From: JAQVWU01 sp964628455 | Lineage (GTDB): Bacteria > Bacillota > Clostridia > Oscillospirales > CAG-272 | Assembly: GCA_964628455.1 (NCBI GenBank) | Contig: CAZVPD010000003.1 | Coordinates: 1-64,000 of the forward strand | Direction: 5' to 3' | Length of the DNA stretch: 64,000 bases | Part shown: piece after piece, positions 1 through 8,227 of the stretch | How the letters are laid out: the number at the start of each line of letters is the position of its first letter | How positions within the stretch are numbered: position 1 is the first letter of the stretch | Notes under the pieces: model-generated | Told to the model about the DNA's origin: nothing | Databases searched by the model: none | What the model saw: the letters and a program-made list of their open reading frames with translations, nothing else | Position numbers and translations under genes: made by a program

Positions 1-47
1 AATCTGGTGCTTATATTTTATTTTTTTTGGGACATTTTCAATTATGC

Positions 48-75
48 TTGACAGATTTAATTTGAAATTTATCAT
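48..75 (+). promoter_or_regulatory. Possible sigma-A promoter pointing antisense into the alpha-galactosidase gene
   Basis: TTGACA (48-53), a 16-base spacer and TATCAT (70-75) form a good housekeeping promoter on the plus strand. No plus-strand gene follows; the transcript would run antisense into the 3' end of the alpha-galactosidase gene. The region is AT-rich, so chance is possible. Confidence 0.3.
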
Positions 76-101
76 TTTATCATTATATTCTATAATCAGG
101 A

Positions 102-145
102 ATACAGGCGGTCATTTCCGCATGTTCCGGAAACACCGCCTGTAT
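102..145 (-). terminator. Hairpin after the alpha-galactosidase stop codon
   Basis: An 11-base perfect inverted repeat (102-112 and 135-145), with more inner pairing, starts about 20 bases after the stop on the minus strand. The following bases are not a clean U-run, so it may be a weak terminator or an mRNA-stabilising hairpin. Confidence 0.4.
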
Positions 146-165
146 GGCTTAATTCATAAATATGA

Positions 166-2340
166 TTATTTTATCGTGATTTTAAACAGGCGCGCCGTAA
201 AAGGTTTGGGCATTTTAACGCTCAGAGAGCGGTTCGATTGATTAAATACGAATTCGGTTCCCCGATGATTTCCGGGATAGATGATCTCGGCGGAAGCGCT
301 GCCTCTTATCCATCGCGAAAGGTCTATATGATAAATGTCCCTGTTCGTGGCAAAACGCCATACCGCAAGCGTCATCATACCGCCCGCTTCCGACAGAAGG
401 CCCAGAGAACCGAAGGTATCGCAGTTCATGCGCAGCCGGCCGTCGGGCCATACGGGATACGCCGTGCGTATATGCTTTCTCAGTTCTTTATAGACCGAGA
501 TGCCCTCTTTGACAAGCGACATGTTCTGCGCGTCGCATGCGTCAAGACGTCCGGACATATACAGGCTGCCGCACATTCCGCTGACCATATTGAAGACGGT
601 TTCCTCCCCGTCGGCCATCGGCGCGGTATACGCCTCTTCTTTTAATTTCGCGTCGCCGTCTTTGATCATGTCAAGGAACATCAGAGGATACGGGAACGAC
701 CATATCCCGGCCTGTTCGGGCAGTATGTTTGCAAGCGTTCCGCTGATGACGGGCGGATATTTATAATATATTTCCTGATCGGACGTGCTCTGAAGATGGA
801 AATGGGAGAGTATTGCGCTGTCCTCGCGGAGCGCGCCGCTTCCGCAGTTTTCGATGATCAGTTTCGGATGCCGGGCTCTCACCTCGTCGATGAAGCTGTA
901 AAAAGCCCTCATGTTTTCGTAAAGTCCGTCCGCCGGCGCAAGACCGTTTTTATCGTCGCCCGGACCTGTCGACTGATTATAATCGTTTTTAAAATAACCG
1001 GCGCCGATTTCCGTCAGCGAATCGATTTTTTGATGCATGTATTCGCGGACGGCCGGATTGCGGTAATCAAAGAACGCGCGCCTGCCGCCGGTCCTTCTGC
1101 CGTGGCGCAGGATAAAGAAACTGTCGTCGAAACGATAAGCCTTCGACTGATAATGGCAGGCTTCCATCTCAAGCCACAGACCCGGAACAAGTCCTTTTTG
1201 CTTGATGTAATTTAATATTTCCGCGACACCGCCTTCGCCGAAACGGTCGGCCGAACCGTTCCAGTCGCCGATCCCGACGCCCCAGTTCTGTTCTTTGGAC
1301 GCAAACCATCCGGCGTCGATGCAGAAAACATCGGCGCCCGCTTCAGCCGCCGCGTCGATCAGGGGCGTCAGCCGTCCGGTCGTCGGGTTCCCCCACAGGG
1401 CATCCATGTAGTCGTTGAAAACGACAGGCGCTTCGCCGTCCCACGGATTCTGCGGTTTTAAATACAAACGCTTGTATTTTATATGCTCCCGCACGGCGTC
1501 TTCAAAGGTTCCCGCCGCGCAGCCGAAGGACACCGGAACCGCTTCATAGGATTCTCCTGGCAGCAGTGTTTTGTGCCAGCCCAGCTGAGTTTCGTCGGCC
1601 GCCCCGGCCAGCATGTAGAACTCCCCGTCAAGTCCGTCGCGCAGCTTGCGGCGTCCGATTTCGTAATGCCACCCGCAGGAGGCTTCGATTTCGAAAAACC
1701 AGATCTGACCGCATTCGGTGTCCTCTATCATCGCCTTGGGAAAATATCTTCCGGTGCTCCAGCTTCCGACCGAGCGGAACTGTACGGCATTGACATCCTG
1801 ATGGACCGAACAGGGATAAAGGCCGAGGTCCTCGGGAGACGCGCTGCGCCACTGACCCTCCCCTTCCCAGGTATTAATGCAGGTATGAATTTTGATTTTA
1901 TCGTCGTCGTACCATTTTTTCAGTCCGTCGGAGGCGATGCCCGTGGCGCACATCGACGAAAAATGGGTCAGCGTGCGCGGCACGGCGCCGGTATTCTTCA
2001 CGCGGTTGACCTGGCGTATGATGTTCGCGCCGGGTATCAGTTCCATCGAAACGGTCACTTCAAGGCCGAATTCTTCGATGAAATAGACCATAGAAAGCAT
2101 ATTTCCTTCGCGGGCAATCCCCCCGCATTTCGCCTGCAGCGGCAGAACCGACGCTCCGGCAATGATGTTGCTGAACCCGCCGTAATCGGCGTCTGTCAGT
2201 GCGATATGAAAGCAGGGAACCGGCATTTCGCCGGCTCTGCCGCTGCAGTTTTCCCCCGCGGACATACGGCTCATGCCGTAACTACCGTGTATTTTATCGA
2301 AAACAAGTTCGATCTGACCGTGGCGTATCGTTGTGCTCAT
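166..2340 (-). CDS. Alpha-galactosidase, glycoside hydrolase family 36
   Basis: A retaining GH36 enzyme expected to remove terminal alpha-galactose from raffinose-type sugars or galactomannan oligosaccharides. The 724 residues match the usual family length. The (beta/alpha)8 core holds the nucleophile in FKNDYNQ (D453) and the acid/base in QSTSDQE (D521), with ENCGSG between them; the N-terminal half is the usual beta-sandwich. There is no signal peptide, so it acts in the cytoplasm. The frame stays open to 2589, but the start chosen at 2340 has a GGGAGAA ribosome site and begins with family-like sequence; the extension would run into the neighbouring gene. It lies downstream of a solute-binding lipoprotein on the same strand, with a terminator between them. 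Family call firm; linkage specificity inferred. Confidence 0.92.
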   Translation of the reverse strand: MSTTIRHGQIELVFDKIHGSYGMSRMSAGENCSGRAGEMPVPCFHIALTDADYGGFSNIIAGASVLPLQAKCGGIAREGNMLSMVYFIEEFGLEVTVSMELIPGANIIRQVNRVKNTGAVPRTLTHFSSMCATGIASDGLKKWYDDDKIKIHTCINTWEGEGQWRSASPEDLGLYPCSVHQDVNAVQFRSVGSWSTGRYFPKAMIEDTECGQIWFFEIEASCGWHYEIGRRKLRDGLDGEFYMLAGAADETQLGWHKTLLPGESYEAVPVSFGCAAGTFEDAVREHIKYKRLYLKPQNPWDGEAPVVFNDYMDALWGNPTTGRLTPLIDAAAEAGADVFCIDAGWFASKEQNWGVGIGDWNGSADRFGEGGVAEILNYIKQKGLVPGLWLEMEACHYQSKAYRFDDSFFILRHGRRTGGRRAFFDYRNPAVREYMHQKIDSLTEIGAGYFKNDYNQSTGPGDDKNGLAPADGLYENMRAFYSFIDEVRARHPKLIIENCGSGALREDSAILSHFHLQSTSDQEIYYKYPPVISGTLANILPEQAGIWSFPYPLMFLDMIKDGDAKLKEEAYTAPMADGEETVFNMVSGMCGSLYMSGRLDACDAQNMSLVKEGISVYKELRKHIRTAYPVWPDGRLRMNCDTFGSLGLLSEAGGMMTLAVWRFATNRDIYHIDLSRWIRGSASAEIIYPGNHRGTEFVFNQSNRSLSVKMPKPFTARLFKITIK

Positions 2341-2421
2341 ATTGTTCTCCCGTTGTTTTTTCATGATGGATGCGGCTGATCTATTATAAGCATTATTTTT
2401 CTCCTTGTCAACAAAACGAAA

Positions 2422-2449
2422 AAAAGGACCGCCCGCGGCAGTCCCTTTT
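2422..2449 (-). terminator. Rho-independent terminator after the solute-binding lipoprotein
   Basis: On the minus strand AAAAGGGAC and GTCCTTTTTTT flank a GC-rich loop, ending in a U-run, just past the stop at 2457. It separates the lipoprotein from the alpha-galactosidase, possibly allowing different expression levels. Confidence 0.75.
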
Positions 2450-2456
2450 ATAAAAT

Positions 2457-3953
2457 TCAGGATTCTTCGGCGAGTTTTTCGAAGTCCGCAATAAACTTTT
2501 CCATCGCGGTCTCGGCGGCAGGTCCGCGCTTTGCCATAAACGATCCGAAATCGGCATTGTTTTTCATCGTCATGGAATATAATTCCCATGAAAGACCGCC
2601 GATATCATAAAGCTCTCCCGTATCGTAAACGCGGTTCTGCATGATGATATCAAGCATCAGGGTCGATTCGGGATCTCGTGCGATTTTTGTGCCGAGGTTG
2701 GTTTCGTAATAGGCCGGCAGCAGCGAATAACGCGATTCGGCCGACATGGCTTCTATGATGACGCCGGCTGTCTGAGGATCAAATGCGCTTGTGTTGGGCA
2801 CAGCGACCGCGGCTCCCGTATAGCGGTTGACGGTATGGTAGAAAGACTCCTGCTTCTCATCGAATTTGGGAATCGGTATGATGCCGAAGTCGGTCACCAT
2901 ATTGCGAAGCGTTTCGACAACGCGCATTCTGATCCACATCATAAGCGCCCGGTCTTCGGAGAACATCTTTGTCTGAAGCTGATAAATATCCTGTTTGCCT
3001 TCGAGATGGTGCAGGTTGATAACCATGTCGTCCCGGTACATGATTTCGAAGATCTTCGTGAGGATCTGATAATTTTTTTCTTCTCCGAGCGTCAGTTCGG
3101 GCATGCCCTCGCTGTTTATCGTCACGATCCGTCCGCCGCCCGCGTGCAGATAGGATACGATCGCGTCACGCTGCCAAAGCAGGCCGTACTGGTCCTCAAG
3201 GTCCGCTGCGCCGTCGCCGTTAAGATCTTTCGAGGCTGCGGTAATCATCTCGTTCATTTTGTCAAAAGTCCATTTGTTGTTGAAGACAAGGTCATAGGGC
3301 AGCTCCATGTTATAATCGGTGACCATCTTCTTATTGAAGACCATGGCCGAAGTGGAGTCGTCGTCAAGGATGATCATATCCCCCGTGACATAGTAAAGCT
3401 GACCGAGGATGGTGGCGTTGTCTATCATCATCGGGTCATACCAGGGTTTGGTCAGATCCACATATTCAAGGTTATAAAGATTGACAAAATAACCGCCGCG
3501 GACGGTCGATTTTATGCTTTCGATACGGGGGGTGACGATATGGAAATCGTCCGTTCCCGCTTTGACCTGTTTCTGTACGGCAAGGTTGATGTCCTTGTTT
3601 TCTATTCCCGTAATGACGACGTCGAATCTTTCCTCGACGGCAAGGTTGCGGGCATATACCGCGTCATTGATCACTTCGCCGTTGGGAGATTCGGTATCGA
3701 TATCGCGGGACAGCCAGTCCTGCCAGTCTGTTCCGCCGACGGGATGCATCGCTATTCTGATCTCCATGCCTTCATAGGTGTCGGAAGGCAGTTCGGGTTC
3801 GATCCGGGGTTCTTCGGTTTCTTCGGGTTCGGTGCTTTCGGCGGTCGCGGTTGTTTCGTTCTGAACGGCTGCAGGTTCCGCGCAGGCGGGAATCACAGTC
3901 ATGGCAAGAAAAGCAAGTGCGGCAAAGAAAACCAGCTTAGATTTGGCAAACAT
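2457..3953 (-). CDS. Extracellular solute-binding lipoprotein (orphan, EF-hand-loop type)
   Basis: Probable ABC-type sugar-binding lipoprotein of 498 residues. The N-terminus is a signal peptide ending in VIPAC (lipobox-like), followed by a Thr/Glu/Pro-rich linker that would tether it to the membrane outer face. A calcium-loop-like motif, DLNGDGAADLEDQYG, starts near D243; the same motif sits at the same place in three other binding proteins of this window. Also shared are a GEVINDAVYARN stretch near the N-terminus and an AESRYSLLPAYYE-like stretch near the C-terminus. No permease or ATPase gene is nearby. The start at 3953 (MFAKSK) is chosen because AGGAG lies 8 bases upstream; an in-frame ATG at 3974 has no such site. 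Ligand unknown; proximity to GH36 suggests galactosides. Confidence 0.82.
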   Translation of the reverse strand: MFAKSKLVFFAALAFLAMTVIPACAEPAAVQNETTATAESTEPEETEEPRIEPELPSDTYEGMEIRIAMHPVGGTDWQDWLSRDIDTESPNGEVINDAVYARNLAVEERFDVVITGIENKDINLAVQKQVKAGTDDFHIVTPRIESIKSTVRGGYFVNLYNLEYVDLTKPWYDPMMIDNATILGQLYYVTGDMIILDDDSTSAMVFNKKMVTDYNMELPYDLVFNNKWTFDKMNEMITAASKDLNGDGAADLEDQYGLLWQRDAIVSYLHAGGGRIVTINSEGMPELTLGEEKNYQILTKIFEIMYRDDMVINLHHLEGKQDIYQLQTKMFSEDRALMMWIRMRVVETLRNMVTDFGIIPIPKFDEKQESFYHTVNRYTGAAVAVPNTSAFDPQTAGVIIEAMSAESRYSLLPAYYETNLGTKIARDPESTLMLDIIMQNRVYDTGELYDIGGLSWELYSMTMKNNADFGSFMAKRGPAAETAMEKFIADFEKLAEES

Positions 3954-4107
3954 TCGGGTTACTCCTAAGGTCATTATATTTTTGTGATACTCTTCATTTT
4001 AACACATTATTCTTAAAAAAACAACATCGAACATCAATCGTTTACCGATTATTTACAATGAGTGCGCCGTATGGATTAAATAAATTTACCGTTTTTTCAT
4101 AATACTC

Positions 4108-4136
4108 TTTATTTTTTAAAAATTACATGCTATAAT
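4108..4136 (+). promoter_or_regulatory. Promoter of hpf (extended -10)
   Basis: TGC-TATAAT (-10 at 4131-4136) with a weak -35 (TTTATT at 4108-4113), about 50 bases upstream of the GTG start. The TGn element may compensate for the poor -35. Confidence 0.6.
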
Positions 4137-4186
4137 AGAATCGTATCCAGCATAACCAAACTACAAACGAAAGGTGGAGTTGAGCT

Positions 4187-4714
4187 GTGAAAATAACAAC
4201 TATCGGGAGGCAGATGGAGGTTCCGGAGGATTTAAAGGATCTTTTTGAAAAAAAGCTCCGCAAATTCAACAAATTCTTCCGTGATGATACAAACGCCTTC
4301 ATTACGTTGTCAAAAAAGCGCACTATGGAAGTACTTGAGCTCACCATCTCAAGCGGCGGAACCCTGTATCGCAGCGAAAAAGAAAGCGCAACCTTCAACA
4401 ACGCACTCGATGAAGTGATCGAGGCGATCGAGCGCCAGATACGTAAAAACAAAACCCGTCTTGAGAAAAGACTGCGTGAAGGAGCCTTCGTCAGGGAGAC
4501 CGGAGAACCGGCTTATATGGCTGTGGATGAAGAACCCGAGTTCAACATTCGCGTCAAATCCTTTTCGATCAAACCGATGACACCTGAAGAGGCTATTCTG
4601 CAGATGAATCTTCTGGGACACACGTTCTTTCTTTTTAAAAATGCCGAATCCGGTGAAGTCAATGTCGTTTACAAGAGATACGACAATGACTATGGAATGA
4701 TCGTTCCGATGTGA
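4187..4714 (+). CDS. hpf: Ribosome hibernation promoting factor, long form
   Basis: Long HPF of 175 residues. The N-terminal domain (about 1-100, starting MKITTIGRQMEV) binds the 30S subunit near the mRNA and tRNA sites; the C-terminal domain (about 118-175, with EAILQMNLLGHTFFLFKNAE and YGMIVP) mediates dimerisation of 30S-bound factors into 100S particles. Both domains are complete, which is the norm in Bacillota. The start is GTG at 4187, behind AAGGTGGAGT at 4171-4180. The gene is monocistronic: its own extended -10 promoter lies upstream and a strong hairpin terminator follows. It is a stress and stationary-phase protein in other Bacillota; the -10 here looks sigma-A type, and no sigma-B-like site was seen. 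Confidence 0.95.
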   Translation: MKITTIGRQMEVPEDLKDLFEKKLRKFNKFFRDDTNAFITLSKKRTMEVLELTISSGGTLYRSEKESATFNNALDEVIEAIERQIRKNKTRLEKRLREGAFVRETGEPAYMAVDEEPEFNIRVKSFSIKPMTPEEAILQMNLLGHTFFLFKNAESGEVNVVYKRYDNDYGMIVPM

Positions 4715-4743
4715 TCGGTTTTAATGATTCTGAAATAAGGTTA

Positions 4744-4780
4744 AAACGGGAGGCGGAAATCCGCCTCCCGTTTGTTTTTT
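4744..4780. terminator. Strong bidirectional terminator between hpf and cinA
   Basis: A 14-base stem (AAACGGGAGGCGGA and its complement) with a two-base loop, followed by T-runs on the plus strand; cinA ends at 4783 on the other strand, so the hairpin can end both transcripts. Confidence 0.9.
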
Positions 4781-4782
4781 AT

Positions 4783-6039
4783 TTACGGGATTGATTTTAA
4801 CGTTTCCATTGCCATCGCAAACGCGGTCACGGCGGAAAGCGAGCGTATCCGCTCCCGGCTGCCGGTAAACCGGCAGCGGCGGACGGAAGTCCCCTCTTTT
4901 GTGCCGGCTGCGATATACACAAGCCCTACGGGTTTTTCATCGGTTCCTCCTCCGGGACCGGCGATGCCCGTCACGGCAAGAGCGAGTTCCGCACCCGTCA
5001 GAGCCCTCGCACCGGCTTCCATTTCCCGCGCGGTCTCTTCGGATACCGCCCCGTAAAATGCGAGAGTTTCTCTCCCGACACCCAGCAGAGAGGATTTGAA
5101 AGCATTGGAATAAGTCACTGCGCCTCCGTCAAAAACATCGGACGCGCCGCTGACGGAGGTAAGCATTTCGGCGATCATACCGCCCGTGCAGGATTCGGCC
5201 GTCGTGATTTTCATTCTTTTTTCCCGCAGCAGGTCGATAAGCGCAGAGGGCAGGTTTGTGTCGATCCCGTATATATAGGGCGCAGCCGGGGACTGCCTGA
5301 TCCGGTCGATCATGGCATTGCATAAAGCCAGACCTTCCGCCTCGTTTTCGGCGCGTGCCGTGACGCGCAGCCTGACTTCGCCCTCCTTGCAATACGGGGC
5401 AACGGTCGGATTTTCCGCCGCCTTCATAAGAGATGCGAGAATTTCCTCAAGCGAGGACTCGCCTATCCCGACAAAATTGATATTGCGGCTGACCAGGGTC
5501 ACCGCCGAAAACCCGCGGAGGTACGGCTCGACGGCATCGCGGAACATGGGTACCATTTCACTCGGCGGTCCGGGGAGCATAATGATGATTTTACCGCGCT
5601 GTTCGTCTTCGACGGCCAGCCCCGGGGCTGTTCCGTTGTTGTTGTCGAATATGACCGATCCTTCGGGCATCATGGCCTGCTTGATGTTGGTTTCGGCCAT
5701 TGCCGCGCCCCGGTGGATGAAATAGGCTTTCATGCGTTCCAGTGAACGCTCATGCAGATATAGCTTTCGGTTCATCAGCCGGGCCGCCGTTTCCTTTGTC
5801 AGGTCGTCATAGGTAGGACCCAGTCCTCCCGTCATGATGATCAGGTCGCACCGCTCCAGAGACGCGGCAATGCACCTCTCGAGGCGCGCCGGATTATCGC
5901 CGACCACCCCCTGATAATACTGGTTGATCCCCATAGCGGCCAGCCGCCCCGAAATATAGGCGGCGTTTGTATTGACGATTTCCCCCATCAGCAGTTCGGT
6001 CCCGACGCACAGGATTTCCGCGGAATTTATCCTGATCAA
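4783..6039 (-). CDS. cinA: CinA family protein (molybdopterin-binding-like domain plus NMN amidohydrolase domain)
   Basis: Full-length two-domain CinA. The N-terminal MoCF-like domain (about 1-170) shows GTELLMGEIVNTN, MTGGLGPTYDDLT and MLPGPPSEM; the C-terminal CinA/PncC domain (about 265-415) shows TAESCTGG, FDGGAVTYSN, YGAVSEETA and AVTGIAGPGGGT. PncC-type domains deamidate nicotinamide mononucleotide in pyridine-nucleotide salvage; ADP-ribose pyrophosphatase activity is reported for the COG1058 domain. In many Bacillota it lies beside recA, not seen here. No ATG is usable: a GTG at 6048 overlaps the ribosome site, while the TTG at 6039 sits 6 bases after AGAGGTG, so TTG is preferred. It converges with hpf on a shared terminator. 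Confidence 0.93.
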   Translation of the reverse strand: MIRINSAEILCVGTELLMGEIVNTNAAYISGRLAAMGINQYYQGVVGDNPARLERCIAASLERCDLIIMTGGLGPTYDDLTKETAARLMNRKLYLHERSLERMKAYFIHRGAAMAETNIKQAMMPEGSVIFDNNNGTAPGLAVEDEQRGKIIIMLPGPPSEMVPMFRDAVEPYLRGFSAVTLVSRNINFVGIGESSLEEILASLMKAAENPTVAPYCKEGEVRLRVTARAENEAEGLALCNAMIDRIRQSPAAPYIYGIDTNLPSALIDLLREKRMKITTAESCTGGMIAEMLTSVSGASDVFDGGAVTYSNAFKSSLLGVGRETLAFYGAVSEETAREMEAGARALTGAELALAVTGIAGPGGGTDEKPVGLVYIAAGTKEGTSVRRCRFTGSRERIRSLSAVTAFAMAMETLKSIP

Positions 6040-6118
6040 GTTTTTCACCTCTTCATGCGATTCTTTGGCAGTATTTTACCACGCGCAACGTTCAAAGTCA
6101 AGCGGAGCCCGATTTCAG

Positions 6119-6147
6119 TTGACAAAACAACAGGCCGTTGCTATAAT
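6119..6147 (+). promoter_or_regulatory. Consensus sigma-A promoter of the URO-D / nucleoside hydrolase / GH95 operon
   Basis: Perfect TTGACA (6119-6124), 17-base spacer, perfect TATAAT (6142-6147). A small inverted repeat CAAC-N5-GTTG lies inside the spacer and could be an operator. Transcription would start about 6154, 40 bases before the first start codon. Confidence 0.85.
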
Positions 6148-6194
6148 GGTATCAGGTTCCGGCTGAAATTTTAAGAATTAAGGGCGGTGTTTTC

Positions 6195-7274
6195 ATGTAC
6201 AAACCCGAATACAGCGACATATCCTATCTGAAATCCATACCCAAAAAACCGGATTTTGACGGCTTGCTGAAAATACTCCGCAAAGGCAAAGCGGACAGGG
6301 CGCGGCTGTTCGAATTTTTTCTGAATGAAACGCTTTACAATCAGTTTGCGGACGAATCCGATTACGGGGATATAGCCGATCCGTACCTGCGTTACTGCGT
6401 CCGGAACACCTCCGCTTACAGGAATGCGGGTTACGATTATATGGTCATCGGCGGACAGGGATTCGGCTTTCCCCGAAAAGAGAATCCTCACAGCGACCGC
6501 ACTTATTCGCTGAATGAAGTGGTTACGATCACGGACCGCGAAAGCTTTGAAGCATATCGCTTTTCAGACCCTTCGGATGATTCTTTTTATAAAATATACG
6601 ATGATATTCTGCCCTATATCCCCGACGGTATGCGGGCGGTGGGACAGCAGCCGGGCGGGGTGCTTGAGAATGTCATGGCTTTGTGCGGCTATGACAGCCT
6701 CTGCCTGAATATGTACGATGATCCCGGACTTGTCCGCGATATTTTTGAAGCGGTGGGCGGCCGGCTTGCCGACTATACCCGCCGCGTCGTTTCGCATGAA
6801 AGCGTCGGCGCCATGATCATCAACGACGACTGGGGCTTTAACACGCAGACCATGATCAGTCATGCGGACATGCGCCTTTATGTTCTTCCCTATATTGCCG
6901 AAATGATCGGCGCGTGCCATGAGGCAGGCAAACCCGCGATCCTGCACTCCTGCGGCAACTTCGGCGCCGGCAGGGACAGCCTTTATGAAGATGTTATCGC
7001 GATGGGACTGGACGCGAAGCATTCTTTTGAGGACGTCATCTGTCCGATCGAACAGGTTTACGAGACCTATAAAGGACGCCTTGCTTTAATGGGGGGAATC
7101 GACGTCAATTTTATCTGTACAAGCTCTCCGGAAGCGGTTTATAACCGGTCGGCTGCGATGCTCGCGCGAAGCTTTGCTGACGGAGGCTACGCGCTCGGTA
7201 CCGGAAATTCGGTGCCCTATTATGTGCCGTCCGAAGGATATGCCGCAATGATCGCCGCTGTGCTGATCGGATAA
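6195..7274 (+). CDS. Uroporphyrinogen decarboxylase-fold protein (URO-D/MtaA-like), first copy
   Basis: A 359-residue TIM-barrel protein of the URO-D superfamily. The HSCGN motif (in ILHSCGNFG) followed by a GGIDVNF segment resembles zinc-binding methyltransferases of the MtaA/MtbA branch rather than true haem-pathway HemE, and no haem genes are nearby. It is the first gene of an operon with nucleoside hydrolase (16 bases on), GH95 and another URO-D-like gene, behind a consensus promoter. Such proteins are common beside glycan-use genes in uncultured Clostridia but their reaction is unknown to me; a one-carbon or O-methyl transfer role is only an inference. Confidence 0.8.
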   Translation: MYKPEYSDISYLKSIPKKPDFDGLLKILRKGKADRARLFEFFLNETLYNQFADESDYGDIADPYLRYCVRNTSAYRNAGYDYMVIGGQGFGFPRKENPHSDRTYSLNEVVTITDRESFEAYRFSDPSDDSFYKIYDDILPYIPDGMRAVGQQPGGVLENVMALCGYDSLCLNMYDDPGLVRDIFEAVGGRLADYTRRVVSHESVGAMIINDDWGFNTQTMISHADMRLYVLPYIAEMIGACHEAGKPAILHSCGNFGAGRDSLYEDVIAMGLDAKHSFEDVICPIEQVYETYKGRLALMGGIDVNFICTSSPEAVYNRSAAMLARSFADGGYALGTGNSVPYYVPSEGYAAMIAAVLIG

Positions 7275-7289
7275 AAAAAGGAGAACTGT

Positions 7290-8177
7290 ATGAAACAAAT
7301 TCTTGACGCCGTCTTGCGTGAAAAACCCAAAAAACTGATTCTCGACACCGATACCTATAACGAAGTGGACGACCAGTTCGCCGTGGCTTATGCCATGCTG
7401 TCGCCCGAACTCAGGCTGCTTTCGCTGAATGCCGCTCCCTTTCTAAACGACCGCTCGGTCTCGGCCGGGGACGGCATGGAAAAAAGCTTTGAGGAACTGA
7501 AGAGGATCACCGCCCTCACAAGACCGGGACACAGCATACCGATCTTCCGCGGTTCGCTCAGTTTCATGACCGAACGGGACAAACCGGTCGATTCACCAGC
7601 CGCGCGCAATATCATCGATACCGTGAAGAACCTTCCGGACGGCGAACGGCTGTATATCGCCGTCATCGGAGCGGCGACCAACGTAGCCTCAGCGATTCTT
7701 GCCGCTCCCGAAATCATGGACCGCATCGTCATCGTATGGCTTGCGGGAAACTCGTATATGTCTCCCCATCCGCGCGAGTTCAATATGCACGGAGATCTCC
7801 CGGCCGCACAGGTGCTTTTCGACTGCGGCGCGCCGCTTCTGCAGATACCGTGCGACGGTGTCTGCACCGAACTCGCCACCACTATTCCGGAACTCGATTT
7901 CTATCTCAAAGGAAAAAACGATCTCTGCGATTATCTTTGCGATATCGTCCGGGGGTATACGCATGACGCTTACGCCTGGTCCAAGGTCATATGGGATGTC
8001 TCCGCCATAGCCTGCCTTATTCTTCCGGATTCCATGAGCCGGGTTATCCTCCCCGCCCCGATGGTGCTGGACCGTTTTTATTCGTTCGACGCGGGGCGTC
8101 ATCCGTATATCTATATCCGTAAACTTTACAGGGACGAAATTTTCCGGGATCTGTTCCGCAAGCTTGCCGACAAATAA
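7290..8177 (+). CDS. Nucleoside hydrolase-like protein (IUNH superfamily, atypical active site)
   Basis: A 295-residue member of the inosine-uridine nucleoside hydrolase fold. The N-terminal calcium/ribose motif appears as LDTDTYNEVDDQFA (D19, D21, D27, D28), two residues longer than the usual DTDxxxDD. A C-terminal aspartate (D236) is kept, but the residue before it, histidine in classical enzymes, is tryptophan (W235, IWDVSA). Classical members split the N-glycosidic bond of ribonucleosides; with these changes and the GH95/URO-D neighbours it may act on another N- or O-riboside or related pentoside. It starts 15 bases after the upstream gene behind AAAAAAGGAGAA. Family firm, substrate unknown. 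Confidence 0.85.
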   Translation: MKQILDAVLREKPKKLILDTDTYNEVDDQFAVAYAMLSPELRLLSLNAAPFLNDRSVSAGDGMEKSFEELKRITALTRPGHSIPIFRGSLSFMTERDKPVDSPAARNIIDTVKNLPDGERLYIAVIGAATNVASAILAAPEIMDRIVIVWLAGNSYMSPHPREFNMHGDLPAAQVLFDCGAPLLQIPCDGVCTELATTIPELDFYLKGKNDLCDYLCDIVRGYTHDAYAWSKVIWDVSAIACLILPDSMSRVILPAPMVLDRFYSFDAGRHPYIYIRKLYRDEIFRDLFRKLADK

Positions 8178-8227
8178 CCCGCGGCGCTTCGGTTCCGTTT
8201 TAAATCATAGAATTTGCGGGGAATACT

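Noticed and set aside
2341..2589. N-terminal extension of the alpha-galactosidase frame
   Set aside because: It overlaps the terminator and the end of the lipoprotein gene, lacks a ribosome site and has no family-like sequence.
2835..3968. 377-codon open frame opposite the first binding lipoprotein
   Set aside because: Shadow of a real gene; no ribosome site or recognisable domain.
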